DNA of 64,000 nt, from assembly GCF_022788715.1 (NCBI RefSeq), contig NZ_CP085170.1:204357-268356 (forward strand). Direction: 5' to 3'. Shown piece by piece: positions 42,953 to 51,279 of the stretch; the stretch's first letter is position 1, and every line of letters begins with the position of its first letter. A program made the translations under genes and the position numbers. Source of the stretch: Sulfitobacter sp. DSM 110093 (GTDB taxonomy: Bacteria; Pseudomonadota; Alphaproteobacteria; Rhodobacterales; Rhodobacteraceae). The notes under the pieces are model-generated. The model was not told the DNA's origin. It worked only from the letters and a program-made list of their open reading frames with translations, and made no database searches.

Positions 42953-44264
42953 ACTTATTGCACTCACCATGTTCGGCCTGCTGTTGCTGGGCCTTTTCAT
43001 GGGTCACCCGCTGGCCTTTGTTCTGGGCGGCACCGCTGTTCTTGGCGCTGTTATTGCTGGCAAGCCCATGGTGCTGGGCATCGTTATCAACCGGATTTTC
43101 GGCGACGTGCTTGACAACTTTACGCTGATCGCAATTCCGCTGTTTATCTTGATGGCAAGGTTCCTGTCAGATTCGGGCGTGACGGATAAGATGTTCGAAT
43201 CGCTACGGCTTTTGATGTCGAACATCCGTGGCGGTCTGGCGCTGGCGGTAGTTTTCATTTCGATCTTGCTGGCGGCGACCACGGGCATCATCGGGGCTTC
43301 GATCACCGTCATGGGCGTGATGGCCCTGCGTCCGATGCTGCAGTATGGTTATAGTCCGACCCTTACTACCGGTGTCATCGCGGCTTCAGGCTGCCTTGGC
43401 ATTCTGATCCCGCCGTCGATCATGTTGATCCTTATGGCCTCCTATTCGCCGCTGTCGGTGGGTGAACTGTTCGCCGGTGCGATGGTGCCGGGCGTGGTGT
43501 TGGGCCTACTTTATGCGGTCTGGGTCTTTATCGTCGCAGTCGTCCGCCCTGATATGGCCCCCGCGGTTGAGCCTGATGAGAAGATCTCCAAACCCGCGCT
43601 TGTGCGTATGCTGCTGATCGAAGCGGTGCCGCCGCTGGTGCTGATCCTTGGCATCCTTGGCTCGCTGCTGGCGGGCATCGCCACGGCGACCGAAGCCTCG
43701 GCCATTGGTGCCGCACTCGCGCTGGTGATTGTCATTATGCGGCGCAAATTCACCTGGGCCAGCTTTTATGGCGCAATGTTGGAAACGGGCCGCACGTCGG
43801 CGATGATCCTGTTCATTGTTGTTGGTGCCACTGCCTTTACCGGGGTGTTCAACATCACCGGGGGTCTGCGCGCCACCCAAGAGATCATCCGCAACCTCGA
43901 CATGGCGCCATGGCTGCTGATCGCGATGATGATGTTCATCGTTTTCATCCTTGGCGCCTTCCTCGATTGGACCGGCATCGTGCTGCTGTCCTTCCCAATC
44001 TTCCTGCCCATCGTTCAGGAGATGGACGTGAGCCTGTTGTGGTTCGTCGTCCTGATGTCGGTGGTTCTGCAGACGTCCTTCCTCACGCCACCCTTTGGAT
44101 ATGCGCTGTTCTATCTGCGCGCCATTGCCCCGCGTGAGGTCAAGACGTCGCATATCATCGTCGGTGTGCTGCCCTTCATCGGACTGATCCTGATGATGTG
44201 CGTGGCCATTGCCCTGTTCCCGCAGCTTGTCACTTGGTTGCCGGAAACGCTCTATACAAAATAA
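42942..44264 (+). CDS. dctM: TRAP transporter large permease (DctM), second system
   Basis: 440 residues from a GTG start inside the end of dctQ. DctM features: AIPLFILMARFLSDSG, AATTGIIGASITVMGVMALRPMLQYGYSPTLTTGVIAASGCLGILIPPS and LQTSFLTPPFGYALFYLRAIAP. Twenty-one nt separate it from the binding-protein gene. Confidence 0.95.
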   Translation: MTPELIALTMFGLLLLGLFMGHPLAFVLGGTAVLGAVIAGKPMVLGIVINRIFGDVLDNFTLIAIPLFILMARFLSDSGVTDKMFESLRLLMSNIRGGLALAVVFISILLAATTGIIGASITVMGVMALRPMLQYGYSPTLTTGVIAASGCLGILIPPSIMLILMASYSPLSVGELFAGAMVPGVVLGLLYAVWVFIVAVVRPDMAPAVEPDEKISKPALVRMLLIEAVPPLVLILGILGSLLAGIATATEASAIGAALALVIVIMRRKFTWASFYGAMLETGRTSAMILFIVVGATAFTGVFNITGGLRATQEIIRNLDMAPWLLIAMMMFIVFILGAFLDWTGIVLLSFPIFLPIVQEMDVSLLWFVVLMSVVLQTSFLTPPFGYALFYLRAIAPREVKTSHIIVGVLPFIGLILMMCVAIALFPQLVTWLPETLYTK

Positions 44265-44285
44265 ATCAACGGAGGAGAGAATATT

Positions 44286-45374
44286 ATGAAATTGAAATCA
44301 ACACTTGCCAGTCTGGCACTCTGCGCAGGCTTTGGCACGCAAGCCGCGGCCCAAGACAACTGGACCATGACCACCACATGGCCCACTTCGCTGGAACTGA
44401 TCGAGATCGACAAACACTTCGTTGATCTGGCCAACAAGCTGACGGGCGAAGACCTGACCATCGAATTCTTCGAAGGCGGCTCGCTCGTCCCCGCGGGCGA
44501 AGTATTTGGCGCGGTTGAATCCAACACCGTTCAGGCCGGCGCCGACTGGCCCGGCTACTGGGCTGGCCGCAACTCTGCCTTCTCGCCGCTGGCGACCACG
44601 GCGAGCCTGTTCAACGCGGTTGATTACGTCAACTGGATCGAACAATGGGGCGGCAAAGACCTCTATAACGAGATCTATGGCAAGTTCGGCATGGTCTATC
44701 TGCCCTACGGTGTGACCAACAACGAATCCGGTTTCCGCACCAATGAGCAGATCGTTACGCTGGAAGACCTCAAGGGCAAGCGTTTGCGTCTGTCGGGTCT
44801 GGAGCAGGGCCGTCTGTTGGAGAAACTGGGCGGGTCTCAGGTTTCCATGGCCGGTGGCGAAATCTACCAGTCGCTTGAGCGCGGCGTTATTGATGGCGCG
44901 GAATTCTCGACACCCAACGTCGACTTCTCGGGCGGTTTCCAGCAGGTCACCAAGTACTGGGCGACACCGGGCTGGCACCAGTCGGCGTCGATCTTCGGTG
45001 TGATGATCAATAAAGGCGCATGGGACGCGCTGTCGGACGAAACCCGCGAAGCACTTGAAATCGCGGCGCAGGCCAACCTAGTCTGGTCGCTCTCCTTCAC
45101 CGAAAAGCGTGCAACTGAAGCCTACCAGCAGTTCCTCGACGCGGGCATCGAAATTAACCGCTACGACGATGAAACGCTGGCGACCGTTCAGGAAATGGCC
45201 AACGAAACCATCGAGGAAACCGCCTGTGAGAACCCCGATTCCGCAAAGGTTTACCTGAGCCAGTTGGAGTATCTGAACGACTACGCCAAATGGCGTGATG
45301 CCTCGGCACCGTTCAACTTGGGCCGCACACCGAATGGCCCGGACATCGAAAAGATCCGCGCCTGCGCGGAATGA
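44286..45374 (+). CDS. dctP: TRAP transporter solute-binding protein (DctP), second system
   Basis: 362 residues with a Sec signal peptide cleaved near AAAQDN (about residue 22). GGAGGAGAG precedes the ATG, a strong site consistent with high expression. The mature N-terminus (WTMTTTWPTSLELIEIDKHFVDLANKL) and LEDLKGKRLRLSGLEQGRLLEKLGG put it in the DctP/TakP-like branch, distantly related to the protein encoded at 41115-42209. Order Q-M-P is complete here. Confidence 0.93.
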   Translation: MKLKSTLASLALCAGFGTQAAAQDNWTMTTTWPTSLELIEIDKHFVDLANKLTGEDLTIEFFEGGSLVPAGEVFGAVESNTVQAGADWPGYWAGRNSAFSPLATTASLFNAVDYVNWIEQWGGKDLYNEIYGKFGMVYLPYGVTNNESGFRTNEQIVTLEDLKGKRLRLSGLEQGRLLEKLGGSQVSMAGGEIYQSLERGVIDGAEFSTPNVDFSGGFQQVTKYWATPGWHQSASIFGVMINKGAWDALSDETREALEIAAQANLVWSLSFTEKRATEAYQQFLDAGIEINRYDDETLATVQEMANETIEETACENPDSAKVYLSQLEYLNDYAKWRDASAPFNLGRTPNGPDIEKIRACAE

Positions 45375-45396
45375 TTTCAGCCTATCGGCTCTAAGG

Positions 45397-45425
45397 AAAA
45401 GGCCCGCCGATTGGCGGGCCTTTTT
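45397..45425 (+). terminator. Intrinsic terminator after the second TRAP operon
   Basis: AAAAGGCCCGCC pairs with GGCGGGCCTTTT over a GATT loop and runs into TTTTT. It lies 22 nt after the dctP stop and can also act on the convergent ABC operon. Confidence 0.9.
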
Positions 45426-45467
45426 GCTTTTGCTGGCCCGGCACTTCCGGCTGCATTCCGCCCCCGG

Positions 45468-46202
45468 CTATTCCCCAACCCGCTTAAGAAACCTTTGCAA
45501 CCTTGCATCCTTTGGCCCACCGAAAATCTCGGATGGCGAACCACTTTCCACGATTTTGCCACCGTCCATAAAGATGATCCGATCCGCGATTTCACGCGCG
45601 AATTGCATCTCATGGGTCACGATCAGCATCGTTTGCTTGCGCTCCGCCACCGCGCGCATCAGATCAAGCACCTCGCCTACCCATTCAGGATCAAGCGCCG
45701 AAGTCGGCTCGTCAAACAGCATCAGTTCCGCCTCAAGCGCCATGGCGCGGCCAATGCCAACCCGCTGTTGTTGCCCCCCTGACAGCGCCGAAGGAAAACT
45801 ATCCGCTTTATCCGCCAAACCGGTTTCGGCCAGCACCGACAGCGCACGCTGCTCGGCCTCTTCGACCGGGCGCTTGTGTACCGTCACCAGTGCTTCCATG
45901 ATGTTCTGCTTGGCAGTCTTATTGGCAAAAAGCGCGTAGTTCTGAAAAACCATCGCGGTGCGGCGGCGCAGCGCCAATATATCCGACTTGCGCGCCTTCG
46001 CAGCATCAACTGTCACATCTCCGATGGTAATCTGCCCCGCCTGCGGCACGTCGAGAAAGTTAAGACAGCGAAGCAGCGTCGACTTGCCCGTTCCCGAAGG
46101 ACCGATCACCACAACGCGCTCCCCATCCGCGATCTGCAGGTCGATGCCGTCCAACACAGGCGCGGCGCCGAAATGTTTGGTCAGGCCAGAAATATCAATC
46201 AT
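45468..46202 (-). CDS. Polar amino acid ABC transporter ATP-binding protein (GlnQ-like)
   Basis: 244 residues. Walker A GPSGTGKST, signature LSGGQQQRVGIGRAMA, Walker B LMLFDEPTSALDPEWVGEV and a switch His (VTHEM). The GlnQ/HisP class energises polar amino acid import. It overlaps the permease gene by 4 nt and is last in a leftward three-gene operon. Confidence 0.95.
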   Translation of the reverse strand: MIDISGLTKHFGAAPVLDGIDLQIADGERVVVIGPSGTGKSTLLRCLNFLDVPQAGQITIGDVTVDAAKARKSDILALRRRTAMVFQNYALFANKTAKQNIMEALVTVHKRPVEEAEQRALSVLAETGLADKADSFPSALSGGQQQRVGIGRAMALEAELMLFDEPTSALDPEWVGEVLDLMRAVAERKQTMLIVTHEMQFAREIADRIIFMDGGKIVESGSPSEIFGGPKDARLQRFLKRVGE

Positions 46203-46873
46203 CGTGCAAACGCCTTGTTCAGATAGGTTTCAAGCCGTTTCTGGCCTTGGCTTAGCGCTTCGACGATGACCCAATAGACCATCGCGACAACAAGATAGGC
46301 TTCGAAATAGAGAAAGCTGCCTGCCGCCTCTTTCTGAGCGGCACCCATCATCTCGGTCACGCCAAGCGTAAAAGCCAGCGAAGTGCCTTTGACCATATCA
46401 ATGAAGTAATTCACCAAAGTTGGCGCAGCGATCCGGGCAGCCTGCGGCAAGATGATACGCAACATCATCTGGCCTTGGGTCATGCCGATAGACTGCGCTG
46501 CTTCCCATTGACTGCGGTCCACGCCCGCGATTGCAGCGCGTATACTTTCGGCCATATAAGCCGCGAAATGCAGCGTCAGCCCCATGATCGTCGCGGTCAC
46601 ACCGTCGACCTTGGTTAAGAACGAAAGCGCTTGGGGTAGGCCATAGTAAAAAAGGAACAGCTGCACCAGCAGCGGCGTGCCGCGAAAGAAGCTGATGAAA
46701 AGCACTACGAACCAATCGAGCACCGGCACTTTTGCCACCCGCTCTACCGCCAAAAGCGAGGCGAGGATGAGTGCGCACACCATCCCCGCAGCCGCCATTA
46801 ACAGTGTCAGTGGTACATAGCCCAATATGACGGGCACCAGCCCCAGCATGTAGTCAAGGTCTAGCGCCCGCAT
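46199..46873 (-). CDS. Polar amino acid ABC transporter permease
   Basis: 224 residues, about five membrane helices, with the HisM-type loop ESIRAAIAGVDRSQWEAAQSIGMTQGQMMLRIILPQA that contacts the ATPase. FRGTPLLVQLFLFYYGLP is also typical of the family. Only one permease gene is present, so a homodimer is likely. Confidence 0.94.
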   Translation of the reverse strand: MRALDLDYMLGLVPVILGYVPLTLLMAAAGMVCALILASLLAVERVAKVPVLDWFVVLFISFFRGTPLLVQLFLFYYGLPQALSFLTKVDGVTATIMGLTLHFAAYMAESIRAAIAGVDRSQWEAAQSIGMTQGQMMLRIILPQAARIAAPTLVNYFIDMVKGTSLAFTLGVTEMMGAAQKEAAGSFLYFEAYLVVAMVYWVIVEALSQGQKRLETYLNKAFAR

Positions 46874-46876
46874 GGG

Positions 46877-47635
46877 TTACTCCGCTTTGGTGATGTCTGT
46901 GCCGAACCACTTGTCCGAGATCTCGGCCAGTGTACCGTCTTCGCGCAGCGATTCCAGTGCGGTGTCTACGCGGTCACGAAGGGCGCGGCCTTCGTCGTTG
47001 TCTTGGAACGGCAGCGCATTACGGATCTCAGAGAAAGGCTTGCCAGCAAGTTCCAGCGGCAGAGGGCTTTCCTGAATGAGTTGGGCAGACGAAACGCGAT
47101 CCATCACAAATGCATCCACACGACCAAGCGCGGTATCTTGGGCGATGTTGGATTCATAGGTCTTGATTTCAATCTCATCAGCGAAATCGAGTTCGTTCAG
47201 CAGTTGTTCAAAATTCGAGCCGAGGTTAACCGCAACGGTCTTGCCGCGCAGGTCTTCGACGCTGCCGATCTCTTCGTTGCCCTCTTTGATCACGACCTGC
47301 GCGCCATCAAAAACGTAAGGCGCGGTGAAGGCAAATTTTTCTTCGCGCTCTGATGTGATTGTGATTTGATTGGCGATCGTGTCGATGCGCCCTGCATCTA
47401 GGGCACCGATCAGGCCGGAAAAGGCCATAGTTTCGAACTCAACTTCAAGGCCAGCCTCTTCGCCAACGGCGTTCATCACGTCGACTTCAAACCCCTGAAG
47501 CTCGTCGAGCTTCACAAAGGTAAATGGGAAATAGCCGCCCGACATGCCGACGCGCAGCGTCTCATTGTCTTGGGCAAAGACTGCGGTGCCGGATACTGCG
47601 GCGAGCGCGGTGGCGGTAACGATCTGTTTCAGCAT
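46877..47635 (-). CDS. Polar amino acid ABC transporter substrate-binding protein
   Basis: 252 residues with a Sec leader ending near VFAQDN. SBP_bac_3 features: LRVGMSGGYFPFTFVKLDELQGFEVDVMNAVGEEAGLEVEF, NQITITSEREEKFAFTAPY and VEDLRGKTVAVNLGSNFEQ. It resembles cystine/glutamine type receptors. AGGAG precedes the ATG. First gene of the operon; the 242-nt region upstream to 47877 must hold its promoter but I see no clear boxes. Confidence 0.93.
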   Translation of the reverse strand: MLKQIVTATALAAVSGTAVFAQDNETLRVGMSGGYFPFTFVKLDELQGFEVDVMNAVGEEAGLEVEFETMAFSGLIGALDAGRIDTIANQITITSEREEKFAFTAPYVFDGAQVVIKEGNEEIGSVEDLRGKTVAVNLGSNFEQLLNELDFADEIEIKTYESNIAQDTALGRVDAFVMDRVSSAQLIQESPLPLELAGKPFSEIRNALPFQDNDEGRALRDRVDTALESLREDGTLAEISDKWFGTDITKAE

Positions 47636-47877
47636 TGAATTTACTCCTGTAACGCTTGAGCATCAGATGTCACCGGGCGCCGCCCGCTTCAACACCGTCG
47701 CTCAAACAGGAACGTTTGGCGGGATGTATTGGTTCAGATGGAATAATGGTCCTACCGTGTCGGGAAAAATGGATTTCGTTCTATTCTATACCACCGAGGA
47801 CGGACACTGTTCTGCTGTGAGTCCGGATATTCAACGAACCTAGAACAGATATGCGCGATTAGGATTGCCTTAACCTC

Positions 47878-49233
47878 TTAAAGGGCATCGATATCCAAAC
47901 CTTCGGCGGCCCAAGCGGCCAGTTTGCGGTCCACGGTCTTGCGCGAAACGCCCAAACGCCGCGCGGCCTCTGCCCTGTTACCTTTGCACAGATCAAGGAT
48001 GTGCAGCATATGGCGCTGCGTCACGAGTTCGAGATCCTCAATGGCCCTCGGCCCATCCACACTGCCGTGCCCCGCAAAAGCTTCGGGCAGACTGCCGAGG
48101 ATCACGGACCGTTCGATCAGGTTTCTCAGCTCGCGCACGTTACCCGGCCAGTCATAGCGGCGCAGCTTAAGCAGTGTTTCTGCATCCAAACGTAGCGCCG
48201 GCATGCCGAGCGCGGTTGAGAATTGCTGCATGAACATCGCAGCCAGTTCGACGATATCGTCCGAACGATCTTTGAGCGGGGGCATGGCCACTTCGACCAC
48301 ATTCATGCGGTGGTAAAGGTCAGCGCGGAAACGCCCCTCTGCCACCGCTTTTGGCAGATCGGCGTTAGTGGCAAAGAGAAAACGCAGGTTCAGCGGTATC
48401 TCACGCTCGGCACCCTCGGGCCGAATGCGTTGATCCTCCAGCACACGCAGGAGTGCTGCCTGCAACTGCTCAGGCATCTGCGCCACTTCATCAAGGAACA
48501 GGGTGCCGCCATCAGCCAGAAGAAACAGACCCGGCTGCAAGGTCTCGTTCCCCTCTACCGCGCCAAAAAGTTCGGGCACGATGCGCTCTTGTGTGATCGC
48601 AGCACAGTTAACCGCAACAAATGGTTTGTCGGCCCGATCAGACATCTGGTGTAATTGCCGCGCTGCCAGTTCTTTGCCCGTGCCGCTGGCCCCGGTGAAA
48701 AGTACTGGCGTTGGCACGGGGGCCAGACGGTTCAACATACCGCGAACCTTCGACAACGCCTCAGATTTTCCAAGCATCTGCACCGCTATCCCGCCGTGCA
48801 GCTCGCGCCGAAGCAGCGTATTGTCGCGGCGCAGGTTCTTGCGGTCGAGCGTGCGGGAAACGGCGCCGAGGATTTGGTTCGCCCGGAAGGGTTTCAGCAC
48901 GAAATCACTGACCCCTGCCCGCAACGCGGCAATGGCGGTTTCCAGATCGGCATAGGCGGTGATCAGGATCGTATCGGCGTAGAACCCTTTGCGGCGCTGT
49001 TCGACCACCCACTCCAAACCGGTCTTACCGGGCATGATATTATCAAGCACCACCACATCGAAATGCGCCTCATCCAAGAGTTTGGTGGCCTCCGCAGGCG
49101 AGGCCGCTTGCGCGACCCTCTTCACGCGGGGCTCCAAAATCTTGGTCAGGAAATGCCGCATGCCCGGTTCGTCGTCGATCACAAGGACCGACGCGCCTTC
49201 GAGCGTGCCGCCGTATTCATCGCCTGCCGCCAT
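47878..49233 (-). CDS. NtrC-family response regulator lacking the GAFTGA loop
   Basis: 451 residues. The receiver domain has Asp20-Asp21, phosphoacceptor Asp64 and Lys114. The AAA+ domain has Walker A GASGTGKE (181-188) and Walker B TLFLDE (244-249). The Fis-type HTH is at the end (RAEAARRLGVSRKTVDRKL). Between ELFG and ADGG only 15 residues (AVEGNETLQPGLFLL) stand where the family has about 19, including GAFTGA. Without it, sigma-54 contact is not expected, as in Rhodobacter capsulatus NtrC. It lies 17 nt after the formate dehydrogenase operon and may control it. No sensor kinase gene is nearby. Confidence 0.92.
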   Translation of the reverse strand: MAAGDEYGGTLEGASVLVIDDEPGMRHFLTKILEPRVKRVAQAASPAEATKLLDEAHFDVVVLDNIMPGKTGLEWVVEQRRKGFYADTILITAYADLETAIAALRAGVSDFVLKPFRANQILGAVSRTLDRKNLRRDNTLLRRELHGGIAVQMLGKSEALSKVRGMLNRLAPVPTPVLFTGASGTGKELAARQLHQMSDRADKPFVAVNCAAITQERIVPELFGAVEGNETLQPGLFLLADGGTLFLDEVAQMPEQLQAALLRVLEDQRIRPEGAEREIPLNLRFLFATNADLPKAVAEGRFRADLYHRMNVVEVAMPPLKDRSDDIVELAAMFMQQFSTALGMPALRLDAETLLKLRRYDWPGNVRELRNLIERSVILGSLPEAFAGHGSVDGPRAIEDLELVTQRHMLHILDLCKGNRAEAARRLGVSRKTVDRKLAAWAAEGLDIDAL

Positions 49234-49250
49234 GATATGCCTCTTCGGTG

Positions 49251-49376
49251 TCAGTCCAATCGGACGTTTTCACCTGAATAGACCTCGGCCGAGGAAAAGC
49301 CCATCTCATGCAGACCGAAATAGGCCACCACGCCGATCACCGCGACGCCCAGAAACCCTGCCAGCATGGCCTTCAT
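49251..49376 (-). CDS. 41-residue single-pass membrane peptide in the formate dehydrogenase operon
   Basis: ATG 49376 is preceded by AAAGGA at good spacing. The peptide is one hydrophobic helix (AMLAGFLGVAVIGVVAYFGL) followed by HEMGFSSAEVYSGENVRLD. It lies 31 nt after the cytochrome b gene. It may be a small structural or stabilising subunit of the membrane complex. No named family is recognised. Confidence 0.7.
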   Translation of the reverse strand: MKAMLAGFLGVAVIGVVAYFGLHEMGFSSAEVYSGENVRLD

Positions 49377-49407
49377 TGCGCGTATCCTTTTACCTGAACG
49401 CCGCCCA

Positions 49408-50607
49408 TCATTCTGCGGGGGTCCGCTTGTTATCTTTGACTTCATCCAGCCAGAGCGAATGGTGCTGCTCTGCCCAACGTTCATCAACCTCGCCGTTGCC
49501 CATGGCGTCAAAGGCGCCCTCCATACCGAGTGTCCCGATATAGATGTGGCCCAAGATCACCGCCATCATCAGAAAGCCGATGATCGCGTGCCAAAGCTGG
49601 GCATATTGCATTTCCGCATGAGGCGTCAGATCGTCCTGCAATGGACCAAGGCCCGCCGCGTCTGCCACGCCGATGTCATTGATTAGGCCGAAGGTATGGC
49701 CAAAAAGCTGGATCTCAAAGGGGAACAGCAGCGATAGACCCGAGAGCGATACAGAGAAGCCCAAGAGGATCACGGCCCAGAAGACAATTTTTTGGCCGAA
49801 GTTAAACTTCTTGGCGGGCGGGTGTTTGTCACCAATAAAACCGCCACCCTGTTTGATCCAGACCCAGTCAGTCTTGTTCGGGATATTGTGCCAAATCCAC
49901 ATAAAGAAAACCATGACCAGCGCGATCATAAAGGCCCATGACACGTTGTTGTGGATGAACTTGGACCCGGTCAGCAGGACCGAGTTGAACTCATGACCCA
50001 AAAGCGGAATGACCACCTTGCGGCCAAAGAGCGTGGCCAACCCCGTGAGGGCAAGCAGGATAAAAGATCCGGCCAGCATCCAATGGGCAAAGCGTTCAAT
50101 CGCTTTGAAACGGGTGACGGTGCGCCCGACCTTGCCGCCTTCGATACGGATCCGCCCCCGCAAGAGATAGAATAACAAGAGCACTGCCAGCGTCCCGGCA
50201 AGAAGCCATGCGCCGTAGGTTGCCAGCGGGCCTTGGCGGAATTGCTGCCACCACATTCCGTTGTCCTGCACGAGGACGCGGCCCGTCTTGTTCATCGTGC
50301 TCACGCGCACGGGCAATTCGTTATAGCGGATGCCACGCCACAGGTCCGGGTCGGAGCGCCCACCAAGCGGACCAAGCCCCGGCACCGTCGCGGCGTCGCC
50401 CCCCAGATTGTTGCGCCGGAACCCGTCGTCAATCTCGGCCCCGTTTTGGCGGCGATCGATGTCGGCCAGGTTCTGCGCGCCACCGGTGTTGGCGCGGTCG
50501 ATGGCCGAGGGGGTCGCGTTCTCGGGCAGGCGCACGTCCTGCGCCGTCGCACTGACCGGCAGCGCGGCCAAGGCGAGAATGAAAAGAGCCATCAGGTGGC
50601 GCAGCAT
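49408..50607 (-). CDS. fdhC: Formate dehydrogenase gamma subunit, cytochrome b
   Basis: 399 residues from ATG 50607 (GGGGGA upstream). A signal peptide ends near ATAQDV. A periplasmic segment of about 90 residues follows, then a first helix (about 130-150). The remainder is a cytochrome b561-like core with FKAIERFAHWMLAGSFILLALTG, KFIHNNVSWAFM and QLWHAIIGFLMMAVILGHIYIG, whose His residues bind two haems. It passes electrons from FdhB to quinone. The long N-terminal part is shared with related alphaproteobacterial enzymes. Confidence 0.93.
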   Translation of the reverse strand: MLRHLMALFILALAALPVSATAQDVRLPENATPSAIDRANTGGAQNLADIDRRQNGAEIDDGFRRNNLGGDAATVPGLGPLGGRSDPDLWRGIRYNELPVRVSTMNKTGRVLVQDNGMWWQQFRQGPLATYGAWLLAGTLAVLLLFYLLRGRIRIEGGKVGRTVTRFKAIERFAHWMLAGSFILLALTGLATLFGRKVVIPLLGHEFNSVLLTGSKFIHNNVSWAFMIALVMVFFMWIWHNIPNKTDWVWIKQGGGFIGDKHPPAKKFNFGQKIVFWAVILLGFSVSLSGLSLLFPFEIQLFGHTFGLINDIGVADAAGLGPLQDDLTPHAEMQYAQLWHAIIGFLMMAVILGHIYIGTLGMEGAFDAMGNGEVDERWAEQHHSLWLDEVKDNKRTPAE

Positions 50608-50673
50608 GGGAAATCCCCCGGCTAGACAGATATGGAGAAAAGGGACGGCCCGGTCAGGCCGCCCCAAAAGCCG

Positions 50674-51267
50674 TTACTGGCCCTTTTGCTCGTAAGCCGT
50701 ACCCCAGCCCCAAGCGCCGGAGCCAAAGCCGCGCGCGACGACGCGCTCGCGGTAGATGTCAGAGACCATGTCACCGTCACCGGCGAGAAGCGCCTTGGTC
50801 GAGCACATCTCGGCGCAGATTGGCAGTTTGCCTTCCGCGATCCGGTTGCGGCCGTACTTCTGGAACTCCGCTTGGCTGTGGTTTTCTTCGGGGCCGCCGG
50901 CGCAGAAGGTACATTTGTCCATCTTGCCGCGGCTGCCGAAGTTGCCAGCCTGCGGATACTGCGGCGCGCCAAATGGGCAGGCGTAGAAGCAGTAACCGCA
51001 ACCAATGCAGAGGTCTTTGGAGTGCAGGACGATGCCGTCGTCGGTCTGGTAGAAACAATCCACCGGGCAGACCGCCATACAGGGCGCGTCCGAGCAGTGC
51101 ATACAGGCGACCGAGATCGAGCGTTCGCCCGGTTGGCCGTCCTGAATGGTCACCACGCGGCGGCGGTTAATGCCCCAAGGGACTTCGTGTTCGTTCTTAC
51201 AAGCCGTTACACATGCGTTGCATTCAATGCAGCGCTCGGCATCGCAGAGAAACTTTGCTCTTGCCAT
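50674..51267 (-). CDS. fdhB: Formate dehydrogenase beta subunit, 4Fe-4S protein
   Basis: 197 residues with four clusters of Cys: CIECNACVTACKNEH, CMHCSDAPCMAVCP, CIGCGYCFYACP and CTFCAGG...CAEMCSTKAL. It carries electrons from the FdhA active site to the cytochrome b. It lacks the C-terminal membrane anchor of E. coli FdnH, so it is a peripheral subunit. AAGGAGA precedes the ATG. Confidence 0.95.
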   Translation of the reverse strand: MARAKFLCDAERCIECNACVTACKNEHEVPWGINRRRVVTIQDGQPGERSISVACMHCSDAPCMAVCPVDCFYQTDDGIVLHSKDLCIGCGYCFYACPFGAPQYPQAGNFGSRGKMDKCTFCAGGPEENHSQAEFQKYGRNRIAEGKLPICAEMCSTKALLAGDGDMVSDIYRERVVARGFGSGAWGWGTAYEQKGQ

Positions 51268-51279
51268 TCTCTTGTCTCC

